A stretch of DNA of 64,000 nucleotides from Maritalea mobilis (GCF_019800885.1 NZ_JAHVKE010000001.1:62001-126000); one strand, 5' to 3'. Numbered from the stretch's first letter, positions 8,560 to 18,164 are shown. Notes: a model not told the origin generated them from the sequence alone. Translations and numbers: made by a program.

Positions 8560-9606
8560 ATGCACCCGCGAAAACTCTTGTCACAGGTCAGGCCCGTGGC
8601 CGCCGCGCTTTTTGCCGGGGCGGTGGGCGCGGTACTGGGGTGGGCCTCGGGCGTGCCCGCGCCCTTCCTGACGGGGCCGGCCGCCGTGGTGACGGCGGTG
8701 TCCCTCTGGGGCGTCGAGACGCATATCCCTGACTGGCTGCGCAATACCTGTTTCGTGATGATCGGCCTGGGCCTCGGTGCGGGGATCACGCCCGAAGTGG
8801 TCGCCTCCCTCCCGCAATGGCCGGTGCCGCTGGCCGCCTTGACCCTTGGCCTTGTGCTGATCGTCTTCGGCGGCGGCACGCTGGTGCAGCGGATGTTCGG
8901 CTTCGACGCGGCCACGGCGCGGCTGACCGCGATGCCCGGGCACCTGAGTTTCGTGATCGCGCTCTCGGCCTCGATCCGCTCGGACGTGCGGGTGGTGACG
9001 GTGATCCAGTCGCTGCGGGTGCTGCTGCTGACGCTGGTCGTGCCGGTCGTGGTGGCGCTGGCCAGCGATGCGGACCTGTCCATGACCGCCCCGATTGTCG
9101 AGACGCTGGAGCTCGCCACCATGCTGCTGCTGACCGTGTTGGGCGTTGCGCTGGGGCTTGTCTTCCTCCGGCTGAAGGTGCCCGCCGCGCTGGTGATGGC
9201 GGGCATGGCGGTCTCGGGCCTCGCCCACGGGGCGGGCTGGGTCACGGGCGCGCCGCCCGCCTGGGTCGCAATCCCGACCTTCACCATCATGGGCAGCCTG
9301 ATCGGCACGCGGTTCAACGGCGTGACCTTCGCCCTGATCGCCCGCGCGGCGGCGGCCTCGGGCGTGCTGACGGGCCTGGCCGTTGCCGTGACCCTGGGCG
9401 CGGCGCTGTTCGTGCGGGCGGTCACGGATCTGCCGTTGACCGACCTGCTGATCGCCTTCGCCCCCGGCGGCTTGGAGACGATGGCCGCCCTCAGCATCAT
9501 GCTGGGCGCAGACCCGGCCTTTACCGCCGCGCACCATATCTACCGGCTGTTGTTCCTGTCGGTGCTGGCCCCCCTCGCCATCGCGAAGATCAGCAAGCTG
9601 GACTAG
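8560..9606 (+). CDS. AbrB family (ammonia monooxygenase-like) membrane protein
   Basis: A 348-aa protein with about ten hydrophobic segments arranged as two similar halves. It fits the Gneg_AbrB_dup family, often labelled putative ammonia monooxygenase or AbrB. Family hallmarks seen here are PAPFLTGPAA, ATARLTAMPGHLSF, IPTFTIMGSLIGTRF, APGGLETMAAL and the C-terminal HHIYRL. Its function is unproven; despite the name it is not the DNA-binding AbrB and is more likely a transporter. Its stop codon overlaps the xthA stop on the other strand by two bases, so the genes are convergent with no spacer. Confidence 0.78.
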   Translation: MHPRKLLSQVRPVAAALFAGAVGAVLGWASGVPAPFLTGPAAVVTAVSLWGVETHIPDWLRNTCFVMIGLGLGAGITPEVVASLPQWPVPLAALTLGLVLIVFGGGTLVQRMFGFDAATARLTAMPGHLSFVIALSASIRSDVRVVTVIQSLRVLLLTLVVPVVVALASDADLSMTAPIVETLELATMLLLTVLGVALGLVFLRLKVPAALVMAGMAVSGLAHGAGWVTGAPPAWVAIPTFTIMGSLIGTRFNGVTFALIARAAAASGVLTGLAVAVTLGAALFVRAVTDLPLTDLLIAFAPGGLETMAALSIMLGADPAFTAAHHIYRLLFLSVLAPLAIAKISKLD

Positions 9607-10385
9607 GCGGCGAGGTCGATCCAGACCGGCACGTGATCCGAGGGTTTGTCCCGCCCGCGCACATCCTTGTCGATGCCGGCCTCCGTCATCAGGTCCGCCG
9701 CCTGCGGGCTGAGAAGCAGGTGGTCGATGCGGATGCCATTGTTCCGCTGCCACGCGCCTGCCTGGTAATCCCAGAAGGAATAGAGCCCCGGCGCGCCGGT
9801 GCGCGCGCGGATCGCCTCGGTGAAGCCGAGGTTCAGGATCCGGCGGAACGCGTCGCGGCTTTGCGGCAGGGCCAGCGCATCCTCGGTCCAGGCTTCGGGC
9901 TTGGCGGCATCCTCGTCCTGCGGGATGATGTTGTAATCGCCCGCCATCACGATCGGCATCTCGGTTTCCAGCAATCCGGCGGCGTGGCGGCGCATCCGCT
10001 CCATCCAGGCCAGCTTGTAGTCGTATTTCGGCCCCGGCACCGGGTTGCCGTTGGGCAGGTAAAGGCCGCAGATCCGCACCGATGTGGTGTCACCGGTCAC
10101 CGTCGCCTCGATCCAGCGGGCCTGTTCGTCCTCGTCATCGCCGGGCAGGCCGCGCGACACATCCTCAAGCGGCAGTTTCGACAGGATCGCGACGCCGTTG
10201 AAACTCTTCTGGCCATGCGTTTCGACGTTGTAGCCGCGATCCTCGAACAGCTCGCGCGGGAAATTCTCGTCGACCGACTTGATCTCCTGCAGCAGCGCGA
10301 CGTCGGGCGCGGCCTCGTCCAGCCAGGCGCACAGCGCCTCGGCCCGCGCCTTGATGCCGTTGATGTTGAATGTCGCGATGCGCAT
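9603..10385 (-). CDS. xthA: exodeoxyribonuclease III (AP endonuclease family)
   Basis: A 260-aa metal-dependent phosphodiesterase with the complete exonuclease III motif set: FNINGIKAR near the N-terminus, LLQEIK (metal-binding Glu), GLYLPNG, AGDYNI (Asp and Asn) and the C-terminal SDHVPVW with the catalytic histidine. It nicks DNA at abasic sites and removes 3' blocking groups in base excision repair. The length is normal for the family. The 166-bp upstream gap is shared with a divergent small gene. Confidence 0.9.
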   Translation of the reverse strand: MRIATFNINGIKARAEALCAWLDEAAPDVALLQEIKSVDENFPRELFEDRGYNVETHGQKSFNGVAILSKLPLEDVSRGLPGDDEDEQARWIEATVTGDTTSVRICGLYLPNGNPVPGPKYDYKLAWMERMRRHAAGLLETEMPIVMAGDYNIIPQDEDAAKPEAWTEDALALPQSRDAFRRILNLGFTEAIRARTGAPGLYSFWDYQAGAWQRNNGIRIDHLLLSPQAADLMTEAGIDKDVRGRDKPSDHVPVWIDLAA

Positions 10386-10552
10386 GGAGGCCCCCCGGTC
10401 GTTTGGCCCTTTCTGCCCGCCCGGCGCGCCCTTGCCAAGCCCGTCATCGGCAAGGCTTGGCCGATCTGCCCCCGTGAGACGATGCGAACGGTTTTCCGCG
10501 CTGCAGCATAAGCTAGAATAACTCTCGTCTTGTCAAAAAACTGGGAATCCCG

Positions 10553-10909
10553 ATGTTCAACTTCTTCCGTGGCGGCGCCAAGTCCGCCCCGAAATCCGAA
10601 AGCCAGCGCGACAGGTTCAAGCGGCTGGTGCGCGAGCTGAACGAGATGATCGACGCCATGCCGACCAAGCCGCGCGTGATGATCGACCTCGAAACCGGGC
10701 GGATCGTGCCCGAGGTGCCGGACCAGTTCCAGGACGAGGCGCTGGCCCTGCCCAAGCCCGATGCGGCGACCGCGCCCGAGGCCAAGCCCGACGCCAAGAC
10801 CGAGTTGAAGCCGAACGTGCCGCAGCCGCGCGTGCCCGCGGCCCGCGTGCCGGAGCCGCGCGTGGGCCAGCCCCGCGTCGGGGCCGCCAAGGAAAACGAA
10901 GAGGCCTGA
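10553..10909 (+). CDS. conserved-looking small protein with proline-rich tail, function unknown
   Basis: A 118-aa protein beginning MFNFFRGGAK. Residues 17-60 are a well-formed amphipathic region (RFKRLVRELNEMIDAMP). The C-terminal half is low-complexity, alternating Pro, Ala, Lys and Glu, with repeated RVP/PRV units (VPQPRVPAARVPEPRVGQPR). There is no signal peptide or membrane segment. I do not recognise the family. It stands alone between divergent xthA and a convergent STAS-like gene, four bases from the latter's stop. Confidence 0.55.
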   Translation: MFNFFRGGAKSAPKSESQRDRFKRLVRELNEMIDAMPTKPRVMIDLETGRIVPEVPDQFQDEALALPKPDAATAPEAKPDAKTELKPNVPQPRVPAARVPEPRVGQPRVGAAKENEEA

Positions 10910-10912
10910 GCG

Positions 10913-11314
10913 TTACGCCGTCGCGTCCTGGCTGAGCGGTTCGGCCAGCCAGGCGCGCGCGGCGTCTTCCTGGTCCGGGGCAAAGGCCCGGATCACGAGG
11001 TTGGGGATCAACGCCGACTCGATCGAGGCGATGGTGCGCACCCAGCCCTCGTCGGTCAGTACCGCGACCTTGTCGAGTTTCTCGACCATCGCCATCATCT
11101 GGACCCAGTGCCGGATCTCGACACCGATCGCGCCAAGGCTCGGCCATTCGACGCCTTCCGCCCGCACAAGGCAGGCGCCGTGATGCATCCCCTCCATCTC
11201 GTCGACCAGCATGGTCAGCGCGACTTCCATCGCGCGGGCATCCAACGCGCCATGGGCCTCGATCACCAGAAGGGTGTCGCTTTCGCGGGTGGAATGAAAC
11301 AGCGGCGTGGTCAT
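10913..11314 (-). CDS. STAS/SpoIIAA-like domain protein
   Basis: A 133-aa protein that reads as a single SpoIIAA-like (STAS) domain: an initial beta strand (TLLVIEAHGALDA), a helix (EVALTMLVDEMEGM), then alternating strands and helices ending AARAWLAEPL. Such proteins bind small hydrophobic molecules or act as anti-anti-sigma-like adaptors; this one has no known role. ATG 11314 was chosen for its AAGGAGAG ribosome site; the extra eight residues upstream are unsupported. Confidence 0.65.
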   Translation of the reverse strand: MTTPLFHSTRESDTLLVIEAHGALDARAMEVALTMLVDEMEGMHHGACLVRAEGVEWPSLGAIGVEIRHWVQMMAMVEKLDKVAVLTDEGWVRTIASIESALIPNLVIRAFAPDQEDAARAWLAEPLSQDATA

Positions 11315-11391
11315 GGGCGCTCTCCTTGGGTCCGACACGGATCAGCGTCGCGCGGCCAAGCGGCTGGCGCCTTGACCGGGGTCAAGATCGC

Positions 11392-11730
11392 TTACATCGA
11401 GAAAGACGTGCCGCAGCCGCAGGACGAGGTCGCGTTCGGGTTGTCGATGGTGAACCGCGCGCCGATCAATTCCTCTGTGAAGTCGATCACAGCATCGGCC
11501 AGGAAGGGCAGGGAGACGCTGTCGACCACGACCTTCTGCCCATTGTGTTCCAGCACCAAATCATCCTCGGCCGGATCGTCCAGCTTGATGTCGTATTGAA
11601 AACCGGAACAGCCGCCGCCCTCGACCGCCACGCGTAGGGCCTTCGCCTCGCCCGAGGCATCGTTGATCTCGGCCAGCCGGGCAAAGGCGCGGTCGGTCAC
11701 TTTCGGGGGCACTGTCAGGGTCAGCGTCAT
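11392..11730 (-). CDS. A-type iron-sulfur carrier (ErpA/IscA/HesB family)
   Basis: A 112-aa protein with the three conserved cysteines of A-type carriers: GGGCSGFQY near residue 40 and SSCGCGTSF at the C-terminus. It accepts Fe-S clusters and passes them to apoproteins in the cytoplasm. ErpA is the likeliest subtype because no isc or suf genes adjoin it, but IscA-type cannot be excluded. ATG 11730 was chosen because the family begins close to VTDRAFARLAEI. The gene is divergent from dgt. Confidence 0.82.
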   Translation of the reverse strand: MTLTLTVPPKVTDRAFARLAEINDASGEAKALRVAVEGGGCSGFQYDIKLDDPAEDDLVLEHNGQKVVVDSVSLPFLADAVIDFTEELIGARFTIDNPNATSSCGCGTSFSM

Positions 11731-11855
11731 GCGCGTTCTCCTCGGGCGTTCGGCTGTCGCATTTCTCTGCAATCGAATATATGAGGACGCCCAAGCGCAA
11801 ACAAGGCGGCGCAGCCCGGGCAGGGGATGCGACAGGAACAAGGGGACCAAAGGGG

Positions 11856-13034
11856 ATGCGTGCACCCTATGCCAGCGATCCGGCTCAAAGCCGCGGGCGT
11901 CTGATGCCCGAGGATCTGAGCACGTTTCGCACACCGTTCCAGCGGGACCGCGACAGGATCATCCATTCCTCGGCGTTTCGGCGGCTCAAGCACAAGACGC
12001 AGGTCTTCGTCGAACACGAGGGCGATTATTTCCGCACCCGCCTGACCCATTCCATCGAGGTGGCGCAGGTGGCGCGCACCATGGCCCGCGCCCTCAACCT
12101 CGACGAGGAACTGACCGAAGCCGTGGCGCTGGCCCATGACCTCGGCCATCCGCCCTTCGGCCATACCGGCGAAGACGCGCTTCAGGCCGTGATGGACCCC
12201 TATGGCGGGTTCGATCACAACGCGCAGGCCATTCGCATCGTCACCCATCTCGAACGCCATTATGCCGAATTCGACGGGTTGAACCTGACCTGGGAAACGC
12301 TGGAAGGGATCGCCAAACACAATGGCCCCGTGCCCGCGCCCGTGCCATGGGCGCTTGCCCATTACACCGCGCGCCATGATCTGGAGCTGGACACCCATGC
12401 CAGCGCCGAGGCGCAGGTTGCCGCGATCGCTGATGACGTGGCCTACAACCACCACGACCTGCATGACGGGCTGCGGGCCGAGCTGTTCTCGACCGACGAA
12501 CTGGCCGAATTGCCGATCCTGGGCGCCTGTTTCGCCGAGGTCGATGCGCGCTATCCCGGCCTCAACTACTATCGCCGACGGCACGAGGCGCTCCGGCGCT
12601 TCTTCGGCGTTCTGGTGGAGGACGTGATCGGTCAGGCGCAGGCGACCCTTGCCGATCTGGCCCCCGAGACGGTGCGCGATGTCCGCGAGGCGGGCCGCCC
12701 CATCGTGCAATTCTCCGACGCGCTCTTCACCGATCTGAAAGTGATCCGGGACTTCCTGTTCCACCGCATGTATCGCGCCCCCGCCGTGGTCGAGATGCGC
12801 GTCGAGGTCACGCGCGTGGTCATGGAGCTTTTTCCGTTCTTCATGGCCCATCCCGAGGAACTGCCCAAGCAATGGCGCAAGGATGTCGAAGACGTCGCGG
12901 GCGATGAAACCCAACTTGCGCGGATCGTGTCGGATTACATCGCCGGCATGACCGACCGCTTCGCCCTCCAGACGCATCAGCGGATCTTCGGCGACAAGGG
13001 CGTGGAGATCATCCGACCGCTGGAAAACCTCTAG
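11856..13034 (+). CDS. dgt: deoxyguanosinetriphosphate triphosphohydrolase-like protein
   Basis: A 392-aa HD-domain hydrolase of the dGTPase family, which cleaves dNTPs to the nucleoside and triphosphate. Visible motifs: RTPFQRDRDRIIHSSAFRRL, RLTHSIEVAQVAR (His65), AHDLGHPPFGHTGE (His94-Asp95) and GGFDHNAQAIRI. ATG 11856 (MRAPYASDP) matches the usual family N-terminus and has AAGGGG upstream; an ATG at 11781 would add 25 atypical residues. The gene is divergent from the iron-sulfur carrier gene, an arrangement I recall as common in alphaproteobacteria, and lies before a small secreted protein. Confidence 0.87.
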   Translation: MRAPYASDPAQSRGRLMPEDLSTFRTPFQRDRDRIIHSSAFRRLKHKTQVFVEHEGDYFRTRLTHSIEVAQVARTMARALNLDEELTEAVALAHDLGHPPFGHTGEDALQAVMDPYGGFDHNAQAIRIVTHLERHYAEFDGLNLTWETLEGIAKHNGPVPAPVPWALAHYTARHDLELDTHASAEAQVAAIADDVAYNHHDLHDGLRAELFSTDELAELPILGACFAEVDARYPGLNYYRRRHEALRRFFGVLVEDVIGQAQATLADLAPETVRDVREAGRPIVQFSDALFTDLKVIRDFLFHRMYRAPAVVEMRVEVTRVVMELFPFFMAHPEELPKQWRKDVEDVAGDETQLARIVSDYIAGMTDRFALQTHQRIFGDKGVEIIRPLENL

Positions 13035-13093
13035 TTACAGGCGCGCGCCCATCTGCAATCGTTGAGCATCCAACGAGATCAGGGAGCGTTCGC

Positions 13094-13441
13094 ATGATGA
13101 CGAGATCTTTTCTTTTGCGCCTGGCCGGGGCGGCCCTTCTGGTGCCCACGGCTTTGGCCGCCGAGGGGTTCGACGGCAGCTATGAATACGGCTACTGCTC
13201 GGGCGAGGCCGATGCCGTGGCGCTGCGGATCGAGGGCGAGACCGTCGCCTATTACGAGACGCCCTGTACCCTGACCGACCCGGTCGCACAGGACGCCCCC
13301 GAAGGCGCGGTGCAATACACCTTGACCTGCGATTACGGGTCCGGCCCCAGCCCCGAGACGGTGGTCTTGTCCTTCGACGCTGACGGAAACCTCGTGATGC
13401 GCACGGGCGATCTGGAAGATACCTTCGTCTCTTGCGACTAG
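13094..13441 (+). CDS. small secreted four-cysteine protein, family member 1
   Basis: A 115-aa protein with a Sec signal peptide (FLLRLAGAALLVPTALA-A). The mature part carries cysteines in the pattern YGYC, TPCTLTDPV, TLTCDYG and FVSC. The same layout, including the C-x-L-T-D/N-P-V core and a C-terminal Cys, recurs in the protein at 15997-16344 and more loosely at 15557-16000. It is probably periplasmic with two disulfides. I do not recognise a named family. A short hairpin (GCCGGT-CTA-ACCGGC, 13442-13456) follows the stop. Confidence 0.65.
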   Translation: MMTRSFLLRLAGAALLVPTALAAEGFDGSYEYGYCSGEADAVALRIEGETVAYYETPCTLTDPVAQDAPEGAVQYTLTCDYGSGPSPETVVLSFDADGNLVMRTGDLEDTFVSCD

Positions 13442-13640
13442 GCCGGTCTAACCGGCATTGCGTCCACGCAGTTGCCCAACCTGCGGCGAGCGCCACCTTT
13501 TTGAGATCATGGAACCGCAACGCTCTCACGGGGTTGGGTTGCATCGGGGCGGGCGATAGGTTCGGCCCGTTCGGTGTAGGGCAAGGGGTAACGGGTATGG
13601 TTGATCGAGTGGTTCACGTGATGCCGAAGGGGGCTGTCTG

Positions 13641-15497
13641 ATGGCGGTCACCCCGGCGGATGGCGCCTTGTCCCCCGTCACGGCGCTGGCCCTTGTCGGT
13701 GTCGTGGGCGTTGGTGCGCAATGGATCGCGTGGAAACTGCGCCTGCCCGGTATCGTGCTGATGCTGGTCGCGGGCGTTCTGATCGGCCCGGCTTTCGGAG
13801 TGCTCGACCCGGCGCGCGATATCGGGCCGCTGACCCAGCCGCTGATCGCCATCGCGGTCGCCGTGATCCTGTTCGAGGGCGGGCTTACGCTAAATTTTAG
13901 GTCGCTGTCGGACGCGGCGGTGGGGGTCAAGCGCCTCGTCTTCGTGGGCGCGCCGCTGGGATGGCTCCTGTCGACGCTGGCGTTGCGCTACGGCGCGGGG
14001 CTCAGTTGGGAAAGTTCGGCCGTTTTCGGCGGCATCATGATCGTCACCGGCCCGACCGTGATCGCGCCGCTGCTCAGGCAGGCGCGGCTGTCGCGCCGTC
14101 CGGCGGCGCTTCTGCAATGGGAGGCGATCGTCAACGACCCGCTCGGCGCGCTTGCCGCCGTTCTGGCCTTCGAGGTCGTGCTGGTCCTCAACAGCGCCAC
14201 CTCCGTCGGCAGTGCCGCGGGCGAGTTGGTGATGGGCGTGGCCGTGGCCACCATCACGGGCGTTGCGGCGGGCTATGGCCTTGCCCGCGCCTTCCGCCAT
14301 GGGCAGGTGCCCGAGCATATGAAAGTGCCGGTCCTGTTCGTGTTGTTGATCGCCATCTTCGCGCTCTCGGACTCGGTTTTGCATGAAAGTGGCCTTCTCG
14401 CCGTTACCATCATGGGCCTTGTCATCGCCAATGCCGACCTGCCCAGCTACGAGGAACTGCGCCGCTTCAAGGAACACGCGACGATCCTGCTGGTCTCGGG
14501 CGTGTTCATCCTGCTGGCGGCCTCGCTCGATTTCTCGGCCCTTGGACGCTTGGACTGGCGCGCGGCGCTATTCGTCGCCGCCGTGGTCTTGGTCGCGCGG
14601 CCCCTGACCGTGATGGCCTCGCTCATCGGGTCTGGCATTCCATACCGCGAGCAATTGCTGGTGGCCCTGACCGGTCCACGCGGGGTGGTTCTGGTCGCTG
14701 TCGCGGGCCTGTTCGGCGAGCGGCTGGTCCAGCTTGGCGTCGAGGATGGCGCGCTGATCGGCCCGCTGGCCTTCGTGCTGGTGGCCGCGACGGTGGTGCT
14801 GCACGGCTTCACGCTCGGCCCCTTCGCCAAGGCGCTGGGCCTGACCGCTGCGGGCACACCCGGTGTGCTGATCGTCGGCGGCTCGCGCTGGACGACCCTT
14901 CTGGCCGAGGCGTTGAAAAAGGCCGAGGTGCCCGTGTTGATCGCCGACGCGAACCGCGGCCACCTGCGCCGCGCGCGCGAGGCGGGCATTCCCACCTTCT
15001 TCGGCGATGTCCTGTCCGAGGCGGCCGAGCATCGCATCGATTTCGTCGGCTACTCCACCCTGATCGCGGCCACCGACAACGATGCCTACAACACGCTGGT
15101 GGCCACCGACCTTGCGCCCGAGATGGGGCGCGAAAAGGTGTTCCAGGTCACGCGCGAGAAAAGCGAACAGGTGCGCCATGCCTTGCCGGCCACGTTGGGC
15201 GGGCGGCCCCTGGGGGATGGGGCGACCTATCGCGAGATGGAGTTGCGCGTCTGGCAGGGCTGGCAGTTCCGCCTGACCGGCCTGACCGAGGAATTCACGC
15301 TTGAGGATTGGCGCGCCAAGCGGCCCGACGCCATGCTGATCGGCGTGATCGGGGCGGGTGGCGCCCTGCGCCTCGTCGGCCCCGAGGACAAGGTCGAGGC
15401 CGGGGCGGGCGCGCGCCTGCTGACGCTGCGACCCGAGGATGCAGGCGAGCAGCCGCCGCCGGACGTGAATGGCAAAAAGGCTGCAGCCGACAGTTGA
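13641..15497 (+). CDS. cation:proton antiporter with TrkA-N-like nucleotide-binding domain
   Basis: A 618-aa protein. The first 400 residues have about twelve hydrophobic segments of the CPA1/NhaP type (LPGIVLMLVAGVLIGP, ILFEGGLTL, TGPTVIAPLLRQ, QWEAIVNDPLGAL with the ND exchange motif). From about residue 410 a Rossmann-type TrkA-N domain follows (GVLIVGGSRWTTLLAEALKK), then a TrkA-C-like tail. It likely exchanges Na+ or K+ for H+ at the inner membrane, gated by a nucleotide. The start has AAGGGGG eight bases upstream. It is flanked by three related small secreted proteins. Confidence 0.85.
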   Translation: MAVTPADGALSPVTALALVGVVGVGAQWIAWKLRLPGIVLMLVAGVLIGPAFGVLDPARDIGPLTQPLIAIAVAVILFEGGLTLNFRSLSDAAVGVKRLVFVGAPLGWLLSTLALRYGAGLSWESSAVFGGIMIVTGPTVIAPLLRQARLSRRPAALLQWEAIVNDPLGALAAVLAFEVVLVLNSATSVGSAAGELVMGVAVATITGVAAGYGLARAFRHGQVPEHMKVPVLFVLLIAIFALSDSVLHESGLLAVTIMGLVIANADLPSYEELRRFKEHATILLVSGVFILLAASLDFSALGRLDWRAALFVAAVVLVARPLTVMASLIGSGIPYREQLLVALTGPRGVVLVAVAGLFGERLVQLGVEDGALIGPLAFVLVAATVVLHGFTLGPFAKALGLTAAGTPGVLIVGGSRWTTLLAEALKKAEVPVLIADANRGHLRRAREAGIPTFFGDVLSEAAEHRIDFVGYSTLIAATDNDAYNTLVATDLAPEMGREKVFQVTREKSEQVRHALPATLGGRPLGDGATYREMELRVWQGWQFRLTGLTEEFTLEDWRAKRPDAMLIGVIGAGGALRLVGPEDKVEAGAGARLLTLRPEDAGEQPPPDVNGKKAAADS

Positions 15498-15556
15498 TCG
15501 AAACCCGCCCGCGCGGCACCATGGACCCACACCCCTGTTGCCGCCGGAGTGCCGCC

Positions 15557-16000
15557 ATGCGCCGCCTGATCCCCGCTATCGCCTTTGCCGTCATGCCTTT
15601 TTCGGCTGCCGCCTTTCCCGCGAACGGCACCTATTATTCCGTCTGCGCCGAGGGCGGCGGGCCGGCCGAGGGCGCGGTCGAGGCCACGCTCACCTTTCCC
15701 GAACTGTGCTTCGACGGCGCCTGCTGCGAGCTTTACAACCCCACGCGCCTGCGCCTGCTGGACGAGGAATTCCTCTATGACGGCAATTGCGAGGACGCGG
15801 ATGGCACGTTCGAGGCGCGCATCTATTTCGGCGAGGGGCCGGAGCCGGACTCGATGGTCGTCGTCCTGCGCGGCCTGGGCGAGACGCTCTATTCCTGCGA
15901 AGGGGGCGGGGCCGCCGACCCGGTCCCTGTGAATGATGCCGCCGAAGACGGGGCGGACGATGCCGCCGAAGAGCTTGAAGAGGAGGTCACCGACCAATGA
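15557..16000 (+). CDS. small secreted cysteine-rich protein with acidic tail, family member 2
   Basis: A 147-aa protein with a signal peptide (LIPAIAFAVMPFSAAAFP). The mature region has cysteines at SVCAEG, ELCFDGACCEL, GNCEDADG and LYSCEG. The last part aligns with the protein at 13094 (FGEGPEPDSMVVVLRGLGETLYSC). A roughly 35-residue acidic Asp/Glu/Ala tail (AAEDGADDAAEELEEEV) is unique to this member. It overlaps the next gene by four bases (ATGA), so the two are co-translated. Function unknown. Confidence 0.6.
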   Translation: MRRLIPAIAFAVMPFSAAAFPANGTYYSVCAEGGGPAEGAVEATLTFPELCFDGACCELYNPTRLRLLDEEFLYDGNCEDADGTFEARIYFGEGPEPDSMVVVLRGLGETLYSCEGGGAADPVPVNDAAEDGADDAAEELEEEVTDQ

Positions 16001-16344
16001 AACTGACGACCGTTGCCGCCATGGCGACCATCCTGTCCTCGACCCTGATGGCCAGCGCACAGCAGGTGGCCCCGGGGCGGTATCATCCCGACAGTTGCCC
16101 GGCGGGGATCAGCGACGGCATGGTCACCGTCAGCCCCGGTCGGCTTGAGTTCTGGGAATCCACCTGCCAGCTGACCAACCCCGTCCCGGTGCGGGGGATG
16201 GCAGGGGCGATCCTGTTCGACGGTCAGTGCGGCGGCGAAGGTCAAACCTGGACCCGGCGCTACATGATCATGCCCTCGTTCGAGGGCGGCATGGTCCTCG
16301 TCGGGGAGCAATGGTCGCGCACCTATGTCTGGTGCGGGCCGTAA
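15997..16344 (+). CDS. small secreted four-cysteine protein, family member 3
   Basis: A 115-aa protein with a signal peptide (MATILSSTLMASA-QQ). The mature cysteine pattern is DSC, STCQLTNPV, GQC and YVWC. The central STCQLTNPVPV aligns with TPCTLTDPVAQ of the protein at 13094, and the two have identical length, so they are paralogues. It is translationally coupled to the preceding member. Periplasmic location is predicted; function unknown. Confidence 0.65.
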   Translation: MKLTTVAAMATILSSTLMASAQQVAPGRYHPDSCPAGISDGMVTVSPGRLEFWESTCQLTNPVPVRGMAGAILFDGQCGGEGQTWTRRYMIMPSFEGGMVLVGEQWSRTYVWCGP

Positions 16345-16433
16345 CGACGCGGCGGGGCGACCTGAGCGTGCGATCCTGTTGAACCCGCCGTGCGGCGTGA
16401 TAAACCCCGCACAACTCCAAGGGATCTTCCGCC

Positions 16434-18164
16434 ATGAACATCTTCGCCGATATCCGTGCGCTCGTGATCGAGAGCCTTGACGCCATGACCGCCGAGGGCG
16501 CGCTGCCCGAGGGGCTGGATACGCGCAACGTGGCAGTCGAACCGCCCCGTGACGCGGCGCATGGCGACATGGCCACGAACGCCGCGATGGTGCTGGCCAA
16601 GCCCGCCCAGAAAAAGCCCCGCGACATCGCCGAGGCGCTGGCCGAGAAGCTGCGCGGCGACGCCCGCATCGCCAGCGCCGAAGTGGCGGGGCCGGGGTTT
16701 TTGAACCTGCGCCTGTCGGGCGACAGCTGGCGCGCGCAGGTGCGCGCCGCGCTCGAGGCCGGCGCGGGCTATGGCCGGTCCGATCTGGGGCAGGGGCGCA
16801 AGGTCAATGTCGAGTTCGTCAGCGCCAACCCCACCGGCCCCATGCATGTGGGCCACACGCGCGGCGCGGTGTTCGGCGACGCGCTGGCCAGCCTGCTGGA
16901 CTACACGGGCCATGACGTCACCCGCGAATATTACATCAACGATGGCGGCGCGCAGGTCGATGTCCTCGCGCGGTCGGTCTACCTGCGCTATCTCGAAGCG
17001 CTGGGCCAGACCGTCGCTTTCGAGGAAGGCACCTATCCCGGCGACTACCTGATCGCCGTCGGCGAGGCGCTGGCCAAGGAAGTGGGCGAACAATGGGTCG
17101 ACCAGCCCGAGGCCGTCTGGCTGGAAGAGATCCGCGACTACGCCACCGACGCGATGATGGACCTGATCCGCGCCGACCTGAAGGCGCTCGGCGTCGAGAT
17201 GGACGTGTTCTTCTCGGAAAAATCGCTTTACGGCACGGGGCAGATCGAGGCCGCGATCAAGGACCTCGACGCCAAGGGCCTGATCTATCGCGGCACGCTG
17301 GAGCCGCCCAAGGGCAAGACCCCCGAGGATTGGGAGCCGCGCGAACAGACGCTGTTCAAATCCACCGAGTACGGCGATGACGTGGATCGCCCGATCATGA
17401 AATCCGATGGCGGCTGGACCTATTTCGCCCCCGACATCGCCTATCACTACGACAAGGTCAGCCGTGGCTTCGACGAATTGATCGACATCTTCGGGGCCGA
17501 CCACGGCGGCTACGTCAAGCGGATGAAGGCCGCCGTCGCCGCGCTCAGCGCCGAACGCGTGCCGCTCGACATCAAGCTGATGCAGCTGGTCAAGCTCAAG
17601 CGCGGCGACCAGGAATTGAAAATGTCCAAGCGCGCGGGCACCTTCGTCACCCTGCGCGACGTGGTCGAGATGGTCGGCGCGGACGTGACCCGCTTCGTCA
17701 TGCTGACGCGCAAGAACGACGCGCCGCTCGATTTCGACGTGGACAAGGTGCTGGAGCAGTCCAAGGACAACCCGGTCTGGTACGTGCAATACGCCCATGC
17801 CCGCATCCACTCGGTCCTGCGCAAGGCCGAGGAGGCGGGGCTGCCCACCGACACGCCCGCCGACCTGTCCGCCATCGCCGATCCGGCCGAGTTCGCGCTG
17901 GTCGCCAAGCTCGCCGAATGGCCCCGCCTGGTCGAGATCGCGGCCGAGGCGCATGAACCCCATCGCATCGCCTTCTACCTCTATGACCTCGCGTCGGAAT
18001 TCCACGCGCTGTGGAACAAGGGCAACGCCAATCCCGCCCTGCGCTTCATGCAGGAGGACGATCCGGCAACAACCGCCGCGAAACTGGCCCTTATCCGGGC
18101 CGTGGCGATTGTCATTTCCAACGGTCTTGGTATCTTGGGCGTAACTCCGGTCGAGAAGATGTAA
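16434..18164 (+). CDS. argS: arginyl-tRNA synthetase
   Basis: A 576-aa class I aminoacyl-tRNA synthetase. It has the HIGH-type motif HVGH (residues 138-141) within [14 protein letters not shown], the KMSKR motif at 396-400 followed by AGTFVTL, the arginine-specific N-terminal domain (first 110 residues) and the C-terminal anticodon-binding DALR domain. It charges tRNA-Arg in the cytoplasm. The length is normal. It is followed, on the same strand, by a SPOR protein, nagZ, scpA and scpB, a layout I recall as common in Rhodobacteraceae. Confidence 0.95.
   Translation: MNIFADIRALVIESLDAMTAEGALPEGLDTRNVAVEPPRDAAHGDMATNAAMVLAKPAQKKPRDIAEALAEKLRGDARIASAEVAGPGFLNLRLSGDSWRAQVRAALEAGAGYGRSDLGQGRKVNVEFVSANPTGPMHVGHTRGAVFGDALASLLDYTGHDVTREYYINDGGAQVDVLARSVYLRYLEALGQTVAFEEGTYPGDYLIAVGEALAKEVGEQWVDQPEAVWLEEIRDYATDAMMDLIRADLKALGVEMDVFFSEKSLYGTGQIEAAIKDLDAKGLIYRGTLEPPKGKTPEDWEPREQTLFKSTEYGDDVDRPIMKSDGGWTYFAPDIAYHYDKVSRGFDELIDIFGADHGGYVKRMKAAVAALSAERVPLDIKLMQLVKLKRGDQELKMSKRAGTFVTLRDVVEMVGADVTRFVMLTRKNDAPLDFDVDKVLEQSKDNPVWYVQYAHARIHSVLRKAEEAGLPTDTPADLSAIADPAEFALVAKLAEWPRLVEIAAEAHEPHRIAFYLYDLASEFHALWNKGNANPALRFMQEDDPATTAAKLALIRAVAIVISNGLGILGVTPVEKM

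Noticed and set aside
8299-8565. Overlapping short frames on both strands in the gap before the AbrB-family gene
   Set aside because: No ribosome sites, no protein-like composition or recognised motif; treated as non-coding.
10434-10461. Hairpin GCCAAGCC...GGCTTGGC in the xthA upstream gap as a regulatory RNA
   Set aside because: Eight-base stem with a 12-base loop in GC-rich DNA and no further support.
13597-13641. A 14-codon frame ending in TGATG at the antiporter start, as a leader peptide
   Set aside because: The antiporter start has its own good ribosome site (AAGGGGG) and the short frame has no supporting feature; coincidence is likely.
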